Part shown: piece after piece, positions 1 to 8,330 of the stretch | Numbering within the stretch: the first letter of the stretch is position 1 | How the letters are laid out: every line of letters starts with the position of its first letter | Origin: Candidatus Kuenenia hertensis | GTDB lineage: Bacteria > Planctomycetota > Brocadiia > Brocadiales > Brocadiaceae | DNA length: 64,000 nucleotides | Assembly: GCA_021646465.1 (NCBI GenBank) | Contig: SOET01000010.1 | Coordinates: 1 to 64,000 of the forward strand | Direction of reading: 5' to 3' | The notes under the pieces: generated by a model | Seen by the model: only the letters and a program-made list of their open reading frames with translations | What the model was told of the DNA's origin: nothing | Databases searched by the model: none | Translations under genes and position numbers: made by a program

Positions 1-47
1 CATCCTATCAACGCTGATGCTAATGTAACTTTTAAAAATTTACGCAT
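1..47 (-). CDS. N-terminus of an exported protein, cut by window edge
   Basis: Reading leftward from an ATG at 47, the first 15 codons give MRKFLKVTLASALIG, a basic start followed by a hydrophobic run, as in a signal peptide. The rest lies outside the window, so the product cannot be named. A strong purine-rich SD (AAAGGAGG) lies at 63-70, about 15 nt from the ATG, longer than usual. A sigma-54-type promoter at 445-460 points at this gene. Confidence 0.5.
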   Translation of the reverse strand, partial: MRKFLKVTLASALIG

Positions 48-444
48 GATACTTTAAACTTTCCTCCTTTCTCGCTTTTCTCGCATGCCACAATCATGTT
101 CGATTGCGCTACAATAAATTTACTCCTCCACCTCGAATCCTTCAAACCACCCCCTTTCCCAAAATCCTAAATCAAACGGTTAAACACTTTTTCACAAAAA
201 AAACTGTAGAATAAAAATCTTCTCCAAAGATTTTTTTGGCAGGTTATTATACTTTATCTACGCTTCAAGTCAATACAAAAAGCGAATAAATTTTATAATT
301 CAGTTATAGATTTTTTCTTTATAAAGCTCAATTTTTCTCGTTTTCCGGTAAAAAAGGTTAAACTTCAGAAGAACGTAAGAAAATTATAAATTTTTTGACA
401 CATTTCAGCCTGATGGCCAACAATTTCAGATCCCTAACCTATGT

Positions 445-460
445 GGCAATCCTCGTGCCA
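445..460 (-). promoter_or_regulatory. Sigma-54 (-24/-12) promoter candidate
   Basis: On the minus strand the sequence reads TGGCACGAGGATTGCC. It has the invariant GG and GC dinucleotides exactly 10 nt apart and matches the RpoN consensus (TGGCACG-N4-TTGC). It lies in a gene-free stretch (48-804) and faces the gene starting at 47, which would give a leader of roughly 390 nt. An NtrC-type sigma-54 activator is encoded at 14291-15637, but a link between the two is only a possibility. I see nothing else identifiable in 48-804. Confidence 0.55.
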
Positions 461-804
461 TTTTGGTTTTTATATTTTACAGCGTTATAATACCTTGAGA
501 AAAGATGGGATAAGGCGGTTGTGCAATTAATACCTAAATTTATTTAAAGACGTGAAATGGTCAGCAAACGACAACAAGAGGCAATATGGGATACAGTAAA
601 AACAATAATGATAACGTGTTATGCCTTGACCACTTATGGTCATTTACTGGCAGGGGTTAGTCATGATTTGATATTTTTCGCCAATTCATAAACCTGTTAT
701 GATTAATCCCGAAAGGAATTTAAGATATACGATTATCGAAAGTAATTAAGAGACTGCGTATTTTATGATTTCAGCTTACATGAATTACACAGCTATTCCT
801 CTTA

Positions 805-1368
805 CTAAAATTTTACTTTCGGAACTTCTTTTTCTGCTTCAGATATCTCAAAATAACTTGCCTCTGCTACACCAACCCGTGCCGCAAAGAATCTGCCAAA
901 AAAACTTTTTATGTAAGTATTAAGTCCTTTTACTGAATCATTATAACGTTTGCGTTCTACGGAAATTCGATTTTCAGAACCTTCCAGTGTATCCTGTAGC
1001 TTAAGGAATGATTCATTTGCCTTGAGATCAGGATACGCTTCCCTGAATGCCAGCAGACGGGAAAGAAAACTTTCGATTTGTGTTGCGGCCTTTGCCTTGT
1101 CGGCAATTGTTCCTGCGCTAAAATATCCTCTACGGGCATCCGCAAGTTTTTCAAAGATTTCTTTTTCGTGCGATGCGTAACCTTTTACCGTTTCCACTAA
1201 ATTAGGAATGAGATCGTACCTTCTTTTAAGTTGTGTATCCACTTGAGACCATGAGTTCTTTACGTTTTCATTCAGCTTTACAACTTTATTATATCCTTTA
1301 ACATACCATGTAATAGCAATGATACCTATAACAACTATAATAGCAATGACAGGTAATATCTTTCTCAT
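805..1368 (-). CDS. LemA family protein
   Basis: 187-residue protein with one N-terminal membrane segment (about residues 5-23) followed by a helical domain containing the LemA signature (NSWSQVDTQLKRRYDLIPNLVETVKGYA). Family length is normally 180-200, so the gene is complete. LemA proteins are membrane-anchored with the bulk outside the cytoplasm; their biochemical role is not settled. The neighbour 41 bp upstream encodes a TPM-domain protein, and LemA plus TPM (YgcG-like) gene pairs are common in bacteria, so the two probably act together in the envelope. Confidence 0.9.
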   Translation of the reverse strand: MRKILPVIAIIVVIGIIAITWYVKGYNKVVKLNENVKNSWSQVDTQLKRRYDLIPNLVETVKGYASHEKEIFEKLADARRGYFSAGTIADKAKAATQIESFLSRLLAFREAYPDLKANESFLKLQDTLEGSENRISVERKRYNDSVKGLNTYIKSFFGRFFAARVGVAEASYFEISEAEKEVPKVKF

Positions 1369-1409
1369 AACCGCCTTCCTCTATTGTAATCTTAATTTAG
1401 AACCCTTTT

Positions 1410-2204
1410 TTACCAATTTCCTGAGGCCCCACCTCCGCCAAACGAACCACCCATTCCACCGCCAAAACTTCCAAACCCCCCGAAACCGCCGTGCCTTCCG
1501 GAGCCCCCCCCTGACCCGCCAAAACCACCCCAATAATAAGGGAAAAACATCATTCTTCGCCGAAACATTCCTCCACCAAACAAAAAAGGTAATATAAAAA
1601 ACATGAAAAACAATGATGAAAACGGACTTTTGCGCCTTTCAGCAACTCTGCGTATTTTTGTGACGTCAGGCATGCCGCTAATTTTGACCCCTTTTTCCTC
1701 TGCAATTTTATCCACCATAACCACCGCTGCCTGAAAAATTCCTTCGCCAAATTGCCCCTTTCTGAAGTTGGGTACCAAAAATGTCCTTCCAAGGGTGCCG
1801 CAATAACTATCAGGCAATATACCCTCAAGCCCGTACCCTATTTCAAATCTATACGCCCGGTCATTTTTTGCTACGACAAGGAGGGCTCCATTGTCCTTAC
1901 CTTCTTGCCCTAATTTCCATTTTGAAGCAAGCTCAATAGCATACATCTCAATGGGAACATTTTCCGTGGTATTTACTGTAAGAACAATCATTTGTGCCCC
2001 GGTTTTTTGTTCCAGTTCCTGTAAATAACCATTCAGCCTGTTTTCTATGTTGGCGTCGATGATATCAGCTTTGTCTTCCACATATCGTTTAGGCACCGGC
2101 ATATCTTGGCCGTGCCCAACAACAGAAAAATGGAGAATAAACAAGACAAAACTGATAAGTGTACAGAAAAGATGTTTTTTATGCATTTTCAAGTTTAAAT
2201 TCAT
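1410..2204 (-). CDS. TPM domain (YgcG-like) membrane protein
   Basis: Signal peptide or first membrane segment (KKHLFCTLISFVLFILHFSV), then a TPM domain of about 140 residues (YVEDKADIIDANIENRLNGYL through GYGLEGILPDS), a second membrane segment (SSLFFMFFILPFLFGG) and a Gly/Ser/Phe-rich tail ending GGGASGNW. That layout is typical of TPM_phosphatase (DUF477) proteins. The frame is open further upstream, but the ATG at 2204 (GGAAAG 4 nt before it) or the ATG at 2186 avoids a long overlap with the upstream gene; I chose 2204 (264 aa). The gene overlaps the end of the nucleotidyltransferase-fold gene by about 26 bp and is followed by lemA. Confidence 0.85.
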   Translation of the reverse strand: MNLNLKMHKKHLFCTLISFVLFILHFSVVGHGQDMPVPKRYVEDKADIIDANIENRLNGYLQELEQKTGAQMIVLTVNTTENVPIEMYAIELASKWKLGQEGKDNGALLVVAKNDRAYRFEIGYGLEGILPDSYCGTLGRTFLVPNFRKGQFGEGIFQAAVVMVDKIAEEKGVKISGMPDVTKIRRVAERRKSPFSSLFFMFFILPFLFGGGMFRRRMMFFPYYWGGFGGSGGGSGRHGGFGGFGSFGGGMGGSFGGGGASGNW

Positions 2205-2949
2205 CAATCTTTCCGGAGAGTGTATCAATTTCATGGTACAATTCTTCGAAAATTTCTTTGAGTTCATCTATGGAAGGATTCAAATCCTTTGCTTTTATCG
2301 CAAGTAATCTTGTAAATGGGTCAATTTTAATATTACAGCAATCCCGTATCGCATCGAGAACGTTGTTTTTTTCTTTTGGAATTTTTTGATCATACAAAAA
2401 GAGGATGCCGCGAAAAATTGGGAAATAGCCGGAAATGATACCTTTAAACAAATCTCTCAAAATTGTTTTATTCCCCATTGCCCTGATATAACCCTGGCAA
2501 ATTTGCTGAAGACTGCTTTTCAATTCGCGTTCACATTGAATCCTGACATCTGCTTTTTCAATTATTATATCTTTCAGGACGTCTTCTCCGTAAGCAAGTT
2601 GGTTGTTGAGCTTCATGTCGAAAAACTCTAAAGGAAATTCGGCCACGGAGCGGTTGATGTAATTTTTTGTCATCAACAGCGGGGCATGTAATTTCTTTTT
2701 ACCGTATCGTTTCCCCAAAGAAGCAATAAAATCAAAAAAAGAGACTTTGATATCTTTCAGAATGATTAATGTATTAATATCGGAATGTTTTAAATCAAAA
2801 TCTTTTGTTATGGCACTGCCAATGAGGTATATCGAAATGATATTTTCTTTTTGATAGGAGAGAATATCGAGAAGGAATGATTCTACATTTTTCTTTGTTT
2901 CTGCAATTAAATCAGAAAGATTGAGTTTTTCCATTGCTCGTTCCTCCAT
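2179..2949 (-). CDS. Nucleotidyltransferase-fold protein, possibly degenerate
   Basis: 256 residues. Near residue 45 a Pol-beta-type nucleotidyltransferase signature is recognisable (LIGSAITKDFDLKHSDINTL): the GS is kept, but the second acid of the usual DxD reads Asn (SDIN). The C-terminal half is helical and HEPN-like in character, which I cannot confirm. With a metal ligand changed it may bind rather than transfer nucleotides. An alternative start is the ATG 15 nt inside. It follows a small coiled-coil gene by 24 bp, suggesting a shared transcript. Substrate is unknown. Confidence 0.6.
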   Translation of the reverse strand: MEERAMEKLNLSDLIAETKKNVESFLLDILSYQKENIISIYLIGSAITKDFDLKHSDINTLIILKDIKVSFFDFIASLGKRYGKKKLHAPLLMTKNYINRSVAEFPLEFFDMKLNNQLAYGEDVLKDIIIEKADVRIQCERELKSSLQQICQGYIRAMGNKTILRDLFKGIISGYFPIFRGILFLYDQKIPKEKNNVLDAIRDCCNIKIDPFTRLLAIKAKDLNPSIDELKEIFEELYHEIDTLSGKIDEFKLENA

Positions 2950-2973
2950 AGATAGCCAGATGTTTTAAATTCG

Positions 2974-3225
2974 CTAATTTTCCCGTTCTTCCAGCTTCTT
3001 ACGCAAAACAATATTTTCTTTTTTCGTTGCTTCTAAATCAAATTGCAAATATCTTATGTTTAACCGTAACGTGTCAAGGGCGTCCTGTAAAATCCAAAAT
3101 GATTTCAGAAGATCTTCACATTTTTCTCCCATTTCACCGTTTATGGTTAAACCGTTTGACTTGGAGAGTTGTTTGATTTCTTCCAGTAGTTTCAACATTT
3201 TAACCTGGAAAGTTTGATCATCCAT
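2974..3225 (-). CDS. Small coiled-coil protein, unknown function
   Basis: 83 residues, nearly all predicted helix with heptad-like leucines (residues 8-20 and 45-80) and a charged C-terminus. A strong SD (GGAGGTG, 7 nt before the ATG) supports it as a real gene. It is first in the leftward group with the nucleotidyltransferase-fold gene and could be its partner; that is inference from position only. I recognise no family. Confidence 0.65.
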   Translation of the reverse strand: MDDQTFQVKMLKLLEEIKQLSKSNGLTINGEMGEKCEDLLKSFWILQDALDTLRLNIRYLQFDLEATKKENIVLRKKLEEREN

Positions 3226-3427
3226 TAAGAAACACCTCCGTGGGGGGGACGCTGCTCGTTACAAGCAGCGAAAAACATTATTTTTATGTAAGATTTATTT
3301 TGGCTGCAATTGCAAGGCAAACTAACTTAAAAAGTAATATAGCGAATGATAAGAGACATTGTATTAAATGTCAAGATTTAAAATGGTTAAGAACGACAAA
3401 TGGTGATATCGGCAATAAAATTTAAAT

Positions 3428-3456
3428 TTGACAATACGGTTTTTTGCCAATATAAT
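3428..3456 (+). promoter_or_regulatory. Sigma-70 promoter of the ahb operon
   Basis: TTGACA at 3428-3433, a 17-nt spacer and TATAAT at 3451-3456: a perfect consensus pair. Expected transcription start is about 3463. This excludes the TTG at 3428 as a start codon of the following gene and gives a leader of about 75 nt. Confidence 0.85.
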
Positions 3457-3538
3457 TCTACTAATTATAAAAGAAATATCATTGCCTCTGAAATTTGCCG
3501 CAATTTTATTGTGGCAATTTTATTTTAAGGAGTTATCG

Positions 3539-4414
3539 TTGGAGTGGGATGAATCGGCAACGTTGCTGCTGGAAAAAGTACCGCCATTTGTGCAGAAAAA
3601 GGTGCGTGATAAGGTGGAATTGCTTGCCCGCGAGCAAGGAAAAGAACTGATTACTGAGGCAGAAGTCATTGCTGCCAGAGAAGCTTTTGCTGGCAATCAG
3701 AATAAACTTCCTCAAATAGAGACTAAAAATGCTGAAAATAGCAAACTCTCCGTCCTCAAAAAATATCAAAAATATTTTGACGCCCAGGGAAATCCCGTTT
3801 TGTACCAGGTTAAATCCTGCAGAGGAGCGGAAGTCAATTGTCCGTTTCTGATTAAAGATTCCGAAGTCTTATCGGGCAAGCTCAGAGAGAAGTTAAAGGA
3901 ATTACATTTCACAGACAGATTAATTGATAAGATTGAAGGAAGAATACTGCCTCATCATACAATGAAACTTGCGGTTTCCGGTTGTCCTAACAGTTGTTCC
4001 CTGCCGCAAATTAAAGATTTTGGAGTCCATGCGGTGGAACCGGTTTTTGTTGACACTGAATCTGAGTGCATTGAATGCATGAAATGCGTCAAAGCTTGCC
4101 GTGAGGATGCAATAACGGTAAAGGATGCGCAGGTAAGTATTGATAAAGAAAAATGTGTTCATTGTGGTATTTGTGCGAGGGTGTGTCCCGTTGGAACAAT
4201 AAAGGCCTCTGAAGTGAAGTACCGCGTAATGATTGGCGGAAAAGTTGGACGCCACCCCAAATTTGCTATAGAGCTGTTTTCACAGGCTGATGAATCTACC
4301 GTGCTAAAGGCACTGGAAGTATGTGCGGAAATGATACTGTCAAGTAAGGAAGAACATCGGTTTAGAACGCTTGTAGAACAACAGGGAATAGAGGAGATAA
4401 AAAGTAAAATATGA
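3539..4414 (+). CDS. PCP_red-type siroheme/4Fe-4S ferredoxin-like protein
   Basis: 291 residues from a TTG start at 3539, chosen because AAGGAG (3527-3532) is 6 nt away and the longer frame runs into the promoter. Residues 1-50 resemble the PCP_red domain of light-independent protochlorophyllide reductase (WDESATLLLEKVPPFVQKKV). Next comes a sulfite/nitrite reductase-like 4Fe-4S half-domain with paired cysteines (CRGAEVNC and GCPNSC), then two ferredoxin clusters (CIECMKCVKAC and CVHCGICARVC). This is far shorter than a full siroheme reductase. The stop overlaps the start of ahbA (ATGA), so the product is translationally coupled to siroheme decarboxylase. A redox or siroheme-handling role is inferred; the substrate is unknown. 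Confidence 0.75.
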   Translation: MEWDESATLLLEKVPPFVQKKVRDKVELLAREQGKELITEAEVIAAREAFAGNQNKLPQIETKNAENSKLSVLKKYQKYFDAQGNPVLYQVKSCRGAEVNCPFLIKDSEVLSGKLREKLKELHFTDRLIDKIEGRILPHHTMKLAVSGCPNSCSLPQIKDFGVHAVEPVFVDTESECIECMKCVKACREDAITVKDAQVSIDKEKCVHCGICARVCPVGTIKASEVKYRVMIGGKVGRHPKFAIELFSQADESTVLKALEVCAEMILSSKEEHRFRTLVEQQGIEEIKSKI

Positions 4415-4878
4415 TATTGTGTGATACAGACAGAAAGATACTCCATAGGTTGCAATCAAATTTACCTCTTGAATCGAGGCCTTTTCTGGCGTTGAGTAAA
4501 GAGCTGGGTATTGATGAAGATACAATAATTGAACGAATAAAATATATGATTGACAACAAATTCGTCAGACGTCTTGCCCCGATAATCAACACCCAGGCCA
4601 TGGGGAGAGAAGCAACACTCGCTGCGATAAAAGTTCCTGAAGACCGTATTGAAGAAGTAAGTGAAATTGTCAATAAATATACCGGCGTATCTCATAATTA
4701 TCTCCGTAAAGGAAAAAATAAAGAGATACCTTATAATATGTGGTTTACCATGTCGGCCAAAGACGATGAAGAACTTCGCAATAATTTACAGGAAATAGAG
4801 GATCGTACGGGGTTAATCGTAAGGAGCATGCCTACGGTAAAGAAATTCAAGATAGGAGTTAAATTTAAAATTTATTAA
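4411..4878 (+). CDS. ahbA: Siroheme decarboxylase subunit A
   Basis: 155-residue Lrp/AsnC-like protein: N-terminal helix-turn-helix (DRKILHRLQSNLPLESRPF) and a C-terminal RAM-like domain with the AhbA/NirDL signature (SHNYLRKG, YNMWFT). AhbA and AhbB together decarboxylate siroheme to 12,18-didecarboxysiroheme, an intermediate to heme b in the alternative pathway and to heme d1 in nitrite reducers. The gene overlaps the upstream Fe-S gene by ATGA and is followed 5 nt later by ahbB. No ahbC or ahbD is in the window. Regulatory DNA binding is less likely than catalysis because the two paralogues sit together. Confidence 0.85.
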   Translation: MILCDTDRKILHRLQSNLPLESRPFLALSKELGIDEDTIIERIKYMIDNKFVRRLAPIINTQAMGREATLAAIKVPEDRIEEVSEIVNKYTGVSHNYLRKGKNKEIPYNMWFTMSAKDDEELRNNLQEIEDRTGLIVRSMPTVKKFKIGVKFKIY

Positions 4879-4883
4879 TACTC

Positions 4884-5354
4884 ATGGAAGATAAAAAAGA
4901 AGATGTAGACCTTAAACTCATAAAATATACCCAGGAAGGCCTTCCGCTTACCAGGACGCCCTATAAGGATATTGGTACTGCCATAGGGATATCAGAGGAA
5001 GAAGTAATTCAACGCCTGAAAAATCTTTTGGAAACAGGGAAAATCAGAAGATTGGCAGCATCGATTGCCCATCGTAAGATAGGTATCAACGCAAATGCCA
5101 TGTGCGTATGGAAGGTCCCCAGCGATCGGGTGGATGAAGTGGGCAAGATTATGGCAAAATTTGAAGAAGTAACTCATTGTTATGAACGCCCCACGTATTC
5201 GGATTGGGAATATAATGTTTTCACCATGATACATGGTTATACCGATGAAGAATGCGAAGCAGTAATAGAAGCAATAAAGAAACAGACAGGGTTAAACGAT
5301 TATGTAGTTTTGTATAGCGAGAAAGAGTTTAAAAAGGTAGGAGTACGGATATAA
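4884..5354 (+). CDS. ahbB: Siroheme decarboxylase subunit B
   Basis: 156 residues, paralogous to ahbA in fold and length: an N-terminal HTH (TRTPYKDIGTAIGISEEEVI) and a C-terminal domain with the AhbB-type signature (THCYERP, WEYNVFTMIHG), whose histidine and tyrosine lie at the siroheme site in the family. It pairs with the preceding AhbA in the decarboxylase. It is the last gene of the operon, with a hairpin and U-run beginning 8 nt after the stop. Confidence 0.85.
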   Translation: MEDKKEDVDLKLIKYTQEGLPLTRTPYKDIGTAIGISEEEVIQRLKNLLETGKIRRLAASIAHRKIGINANAMCVWKVPSDRVDEVGKIMAKFEEVTHCYERPTYSDWEYNVFTMIHGYTDEECEAVIEAIKKQTGLNDYVVLYSEKEFKKVGVRI

Positions 5355-5361
5355 TAAATTC

Positions 5362-5391
5362 AACTGCGTATTTTAGTATATGCAGTTTTTT
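5362..5391 (+). terminator. Intrinsic terminator of the ahb operon
   Basis: Ten-base stem AACTGCGTAT / ATATGCAGTT (one G-U pair) with a 6-nt loop, followed by six T. It lies between the convergent ahbB and PLD-like genes. Confidence 0.75.
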
Positions 5392-5406
5392 GCGTCCCTC
5401 TTCTTT

Positions 5407-6447
5407 TTATTCTACTATCATCCCGTCCTGTATCAGGAAGTGAGAATTAAGGCGTGGACGAGAAACGAGTTTGCCTGTATAGGTAATGATATTTCCCGCC
5501 GAAACATTCATGATTTTTTGGTACATCTGCCAATTAAACAGGACAACAACATCAGCCCTTTCATCGTTGCCTTGATGACTGATTCCCACGCGGTTCCAAT
5601 CCACTCGCCCAATTCCCTTATACACGACCATGCCATCCCAACAAATGTACCTGCCATCGTATTTTTCCCATTGGACTTTTTTCTCAGAACCCGAGAGGAT
5701 GCTTTCTTCGCCAAACAATTTGTTTAATTCCTCAAAGGAGATGTTAACAAAATTTTTGTGAATTTCGTTGGATTCTATTTCTTTTGGCTGTGTGCCGGAA
5801 ATTTTTGTTTTTCCCCCGGCATCAGAGTCTTTTTTGGTATGTTGCTTGTTGTCCTTTGCGCCGGCAGAAAAACCGGAAACGGGAAGAAAGCTAGTATCTC
5901 TCTGCTCATTTCGGCTGAAGAAAATTGATGCATTGTCTCCCTCCGCGAATAATTTATAAAACCTGTTTTTATAAACAAGGGCTTTTTGTTTATTGTAGTA
6001 GAAGGAGACAGAATCGTTCATATTTCTGTTCCGGTATGCCATCCAATTGTAAACGCCCGCAATCAATATCCTGTCGTCAAGTATCACAAAATCCTGGTGC
6101 ATACTATTATCGTGGCTTTTGTTCGGTAATTTTATTATGCGAACGTCAAATCCCTTTTGTATCAATGCTGTTGCTAACGGACCATTTGAGAGGTCATTAT
6201 CATGCATGAGGATAACAACTCTTGTGCGAACACCTCTTGTCTTTACGTTTACCAGGTATTCTTCAATATTCAATGCAGCAAAATCATGGATGCATATATC
6301 CACGCTGTTCTGGGTATATTGTAAAGCTTCCCCCATCCTTTCTCTGATGGTATTGCTTAAATTTTGAGAAGCATGCTCTGCTTGCGTGAATGCGGGCATG
6401 CACCATTGTGCAATAGTGAATAAGATGAATAATGGTAATAAGTTCAT
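5407..6447 (-). CDS. Exported phospholipase D-like protein, altered HKD motif
   Basis: 346 residues with a cleavable-looking signal peptide (residues 1-22). Residues 35-160 follow the single-domain PLD/Nuc pattern: TQNSVDICIHDF, then MHQDFVILDDRILIAGVYNWM. In active relatives the histidine is followed by x-Lys and Asp (HxKxxxxD); here H117 and D124 are kept but the lysine position is Asp119. A low-complexity linker (about 195-230) joins a C-terminal OB-like region (YDGRYICWDGMVVYKGIGRV). The gene abuts the stop of nnrD with no gap. A hydrolase role is doubtful without the lysine; nucleic-acid or lipid binding is possible. Confidence 0.65.
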   Translation of the reverse strand: MNLLPLFILFTIAQWCMPAFTQAEHASQNLSNTIRERMGEALQYTQNSVDICIHDFAALNIEEYLVNVKTRGVRTRVVILMHDNDLSNGPLATALIQKGFDVRIIKLPNKSHDNSMHQDFVILDDRILIAGVYNWMAYRNRNMNDSVSFYYNKQKALVYKNRFYKLFAEGDNASIFFSRNEQRDTSFLPVSGFSAGAKDNKQHTKKDSDAGGKTKISGTQPKEIESNEIHKNFVNISFEELNKLFGEESILSGSEKKVQWEKYDGRYICWDGMVVYKGIGRVDWNRVGISHQGNDERADVVVLFNWQMYQKIMNVSAGNIITYTGKLVSRPRLNSHFLIQDGMIVE

Positions 6448-7320
6448 TTAATTTTCTTGTGCGTGATTGAAAAATGCTTTTGATAAATTATCCAGAATAT
6501 CCGAAGCGGTCATAGATATTTCACCGACAGCGTCTTTTGCATAATCTCCTGCCATACCATGCAAATATACACCCAGCTGTGCCGCCTCAAACGCTGAAAA
6601 GTTTTGTCCGAGAAGGGCGGCGATCATGCCGGTTAATACATCCCCGGAACCGGCAGTAGCCATGCCCGGGTTGCCGGTAGTATTGATATAATATTTTTCA
6701 TTGTTCATGACAATAGTGTTGTTGCCTTTTAAAACCAGGGTTACCTTGTTTCTGGATTGAATGAACCTTTCAGCAATTTCAAAGCGTTTTGACTGTAGTT
6801 CTTTTGCAGAAGAGGTGTTTAAAAGACGTGCCATTTCTCCGGGATGTGGAGTGATTATCATGGGCTGTTTTATTTTGTCCAGGGTTGTAACATCGTCTGC
6901 GAGGGCGTTAATACCGTCTGCATCCAGCACAATGGGACGTTCAAGGTTTTGCAACAACCAAAGTACAAGCCTTTTCGTTTCCGTATACTGTGACAGCCCG
7001 GGGCCAATGGCAACTATGTCAAACCGTTGTGCAAAATCAAGAATATCCTGCCTTCCCATATCCGAAAGGGTTTTTAAATGAGTTTCCGGCAATGGATGAG
7101 TCATAACACAAGTCATCTTTGTTGCAACAATTCCATGCAGACTTTCAGGTATTCCAAGAGTAACGAGGCCTGCACCTGATCGTAATGCCGCTTTACTGCA
7201 TAAGCATGCAGCTCCAGTCATGCCATAAGAACCGGCAAGAACAAAAACCCTGCCAAAGTCCCCTTTGTGGCTCTCAGGTTTTCTGGGAGGTATTTTGGGT
7301 ATACTGATTATCTGTTGCAT
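6448..7320 (-). CDS. nnrD: ADP/ATP-dependent NAD(P)H-hydrate dehydratase
   Basis: 290 residues, a ribokinase-fold YjeF C-terminal domain. Landmarks are KGDFGRVFVLAGSYGMTGA near the start, TPHPGEMARLL in the middle and the nucleotide/catalytic TAGSGDVLTGMIAALLG near residue 225. The enzyme repairs hydrated NADH/NADPH in the cytoplasm. The epimerase half (NnrE) found fused in many bacteria is absent here, so this is the stand-alone kinase-fold form. It directly abuts the PLD-like gene and lies 55 bp after larB. Confidence 0.9.
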   Translation of the reverse strand: MQQIISIPKIPPRKPESHKGDFGRVFVLAGSYGMTGAACLCSKAALRSGAGLVTLGIPESLHGIVATKMTCVMTHPLPETHLKTLSDMGRQDILDFAQRFDIVAIGPGLSQYTETKRLVLWLLQNLERPIVLDADGINALADDVTTLDKIKQPMIITPHPGEMARLLNTSSAKELQSKRFEIAERFIQSRNKVTLVLKGNNTIVMNNEKYYINTTGNPGMATAGSGDVLTGMIAALLGQNFSAFEAAQLGVYLHGMAGDYAKDAVGEISMTASDILDNLSKAFFNHAQEN

Positions 7321-7375
7321 AAAACGTTTCTATCAGGAAACACAAGGTTTCGGGGGAAAAAGATTAAGATAGTCA

Positions 7376-8128
7376 TTATTCCCTTTTACTGTTAATCAGT
7401 GAGGCAACACATGCTGCACCAAATCCATTGTCAATATTTACTACTGCAACACCGGAAGCACAGCTGTTCAGCATTGATAAAAGAGGGGCAACACCGTTAA
7501 AACTTGCTCCATAACCAATGCTTGTGGGAACTCCAATGACGGGGCAATCAACAAGTCCTCCCACCACGCTCGCCAGGGCACCTTCCATTCCCGCTACGAC
7601 AATGATAACGTTGGCCTTTAGCAATTCTCCATGATTTCTCATTAACCGATGAATGCCGGCAACACCAACATCGTACAATGCTTTTACCTTATTCCCCATA
7701 AATTCCGCCGTTATTCTTGCTTCTTCCGCTACAGGAATATCGGAAGTGCCAGCGGTAATAATCATAATGAGTCCTTCGTTTATATTTTCCCTGGTTTTGC
7801 GTATCGTAATTGTTTTTGCCTGTTCGTGGTAAACCGCTTCGGGAAATTTCCTCAATACGGCATTGTAAGTCTCGCTATCTGCCCTTGTTGCCAGCATATC
7901 TTGTCCGCTTTCTACAATATGCGCAACAATCTTTACTACCTGTTCAGGTGTTTTCCCCATGCAAAAGATTACTTCCGGAAAGCCGCAACGAATTTTCCGG
8001 TGAATGTCTACCTTTGCAAAACCCAGTTCCTTGTAAGGAAGTTCTCTTATCTTTCCAAGAACATCGGTTAAAGGTATTTTACCCTCTTTATAATTTTCCA
8101 ACAATCGTTGTATGATGTCAATGTCCAT
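7376..8128 (-). CDS. larB: Nickel-pincer cofactor biosynthesis protein LarB
   Basis: 250 residues. The C-terminal two thirds is an AIR-carboxylase (PurE-like) domain: TAGTSDIPVAEEA, YDVGVAGIHRL, VAGMEGALASVVGGL, PVIGVPTSIGYGASF. LarB carboxylates and hydrolyses nicotinic acid adenine dinucleotide in the first step of nickel-pincer nucleotide synthesis. No larA, larC or larE is visible here, so the target enzyme must lie elsewhere, or the protein serves another pathway. It precedes nnrD on the same strand. Confidence 0.9.
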   Translation of the reverse strand: MDIDIIQRLLENYKEGKIPLTDVLGKIRELPYKELGFAKVDIHRKIRCGFPEVIFCMGKTPEQVVKIVAHIVESGQDMLATRADSETYNAVLRKFPEAVYHEQAKTITIRKTRENINEGLIMIITAGTSDIPVAEEARITAEFMGNKVKALYDVGVAGIHRLMRNHGELLKANVIIVVAGMEGALASVVGGLVDCPVIGVPTSIGYGASFNGVAPLLSMLNSCASGVAVVNIDNGFGAACVASLINSKRE

Positions 8129-8330
8129 ATAAATATTTTCTACTTTTCTGATTCAGATTTAACAAACTATTAAAGTTGTTGGATACATTATCATATTCAT
8201 ACCAAAAACCCTACATAAAAATGATAGATAATTGCTATTGCATTGGATGCATGTACCGGAAGAATATGTAATTTAATTCATTCCTCTTTTTGTCTGTCCA
8301 AAACATGTGTGCGCAAGAAAGCAAATGCAT

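Noticed and set aside
1319-1597. 92-codon plus-strand frame across lemA and the TPM gene
   Set aside because: Shadow of the Gly-rich TPM tail and the lemA start on the other strand.
3428-3538. Upstream extension of the PCP_red/Fe-S gene (TTG at 3428)
   Set aside because: That codon is the -35 box of a consensus promoter; the TTG at 3539 has an SD and matches the PCP_red domain start.
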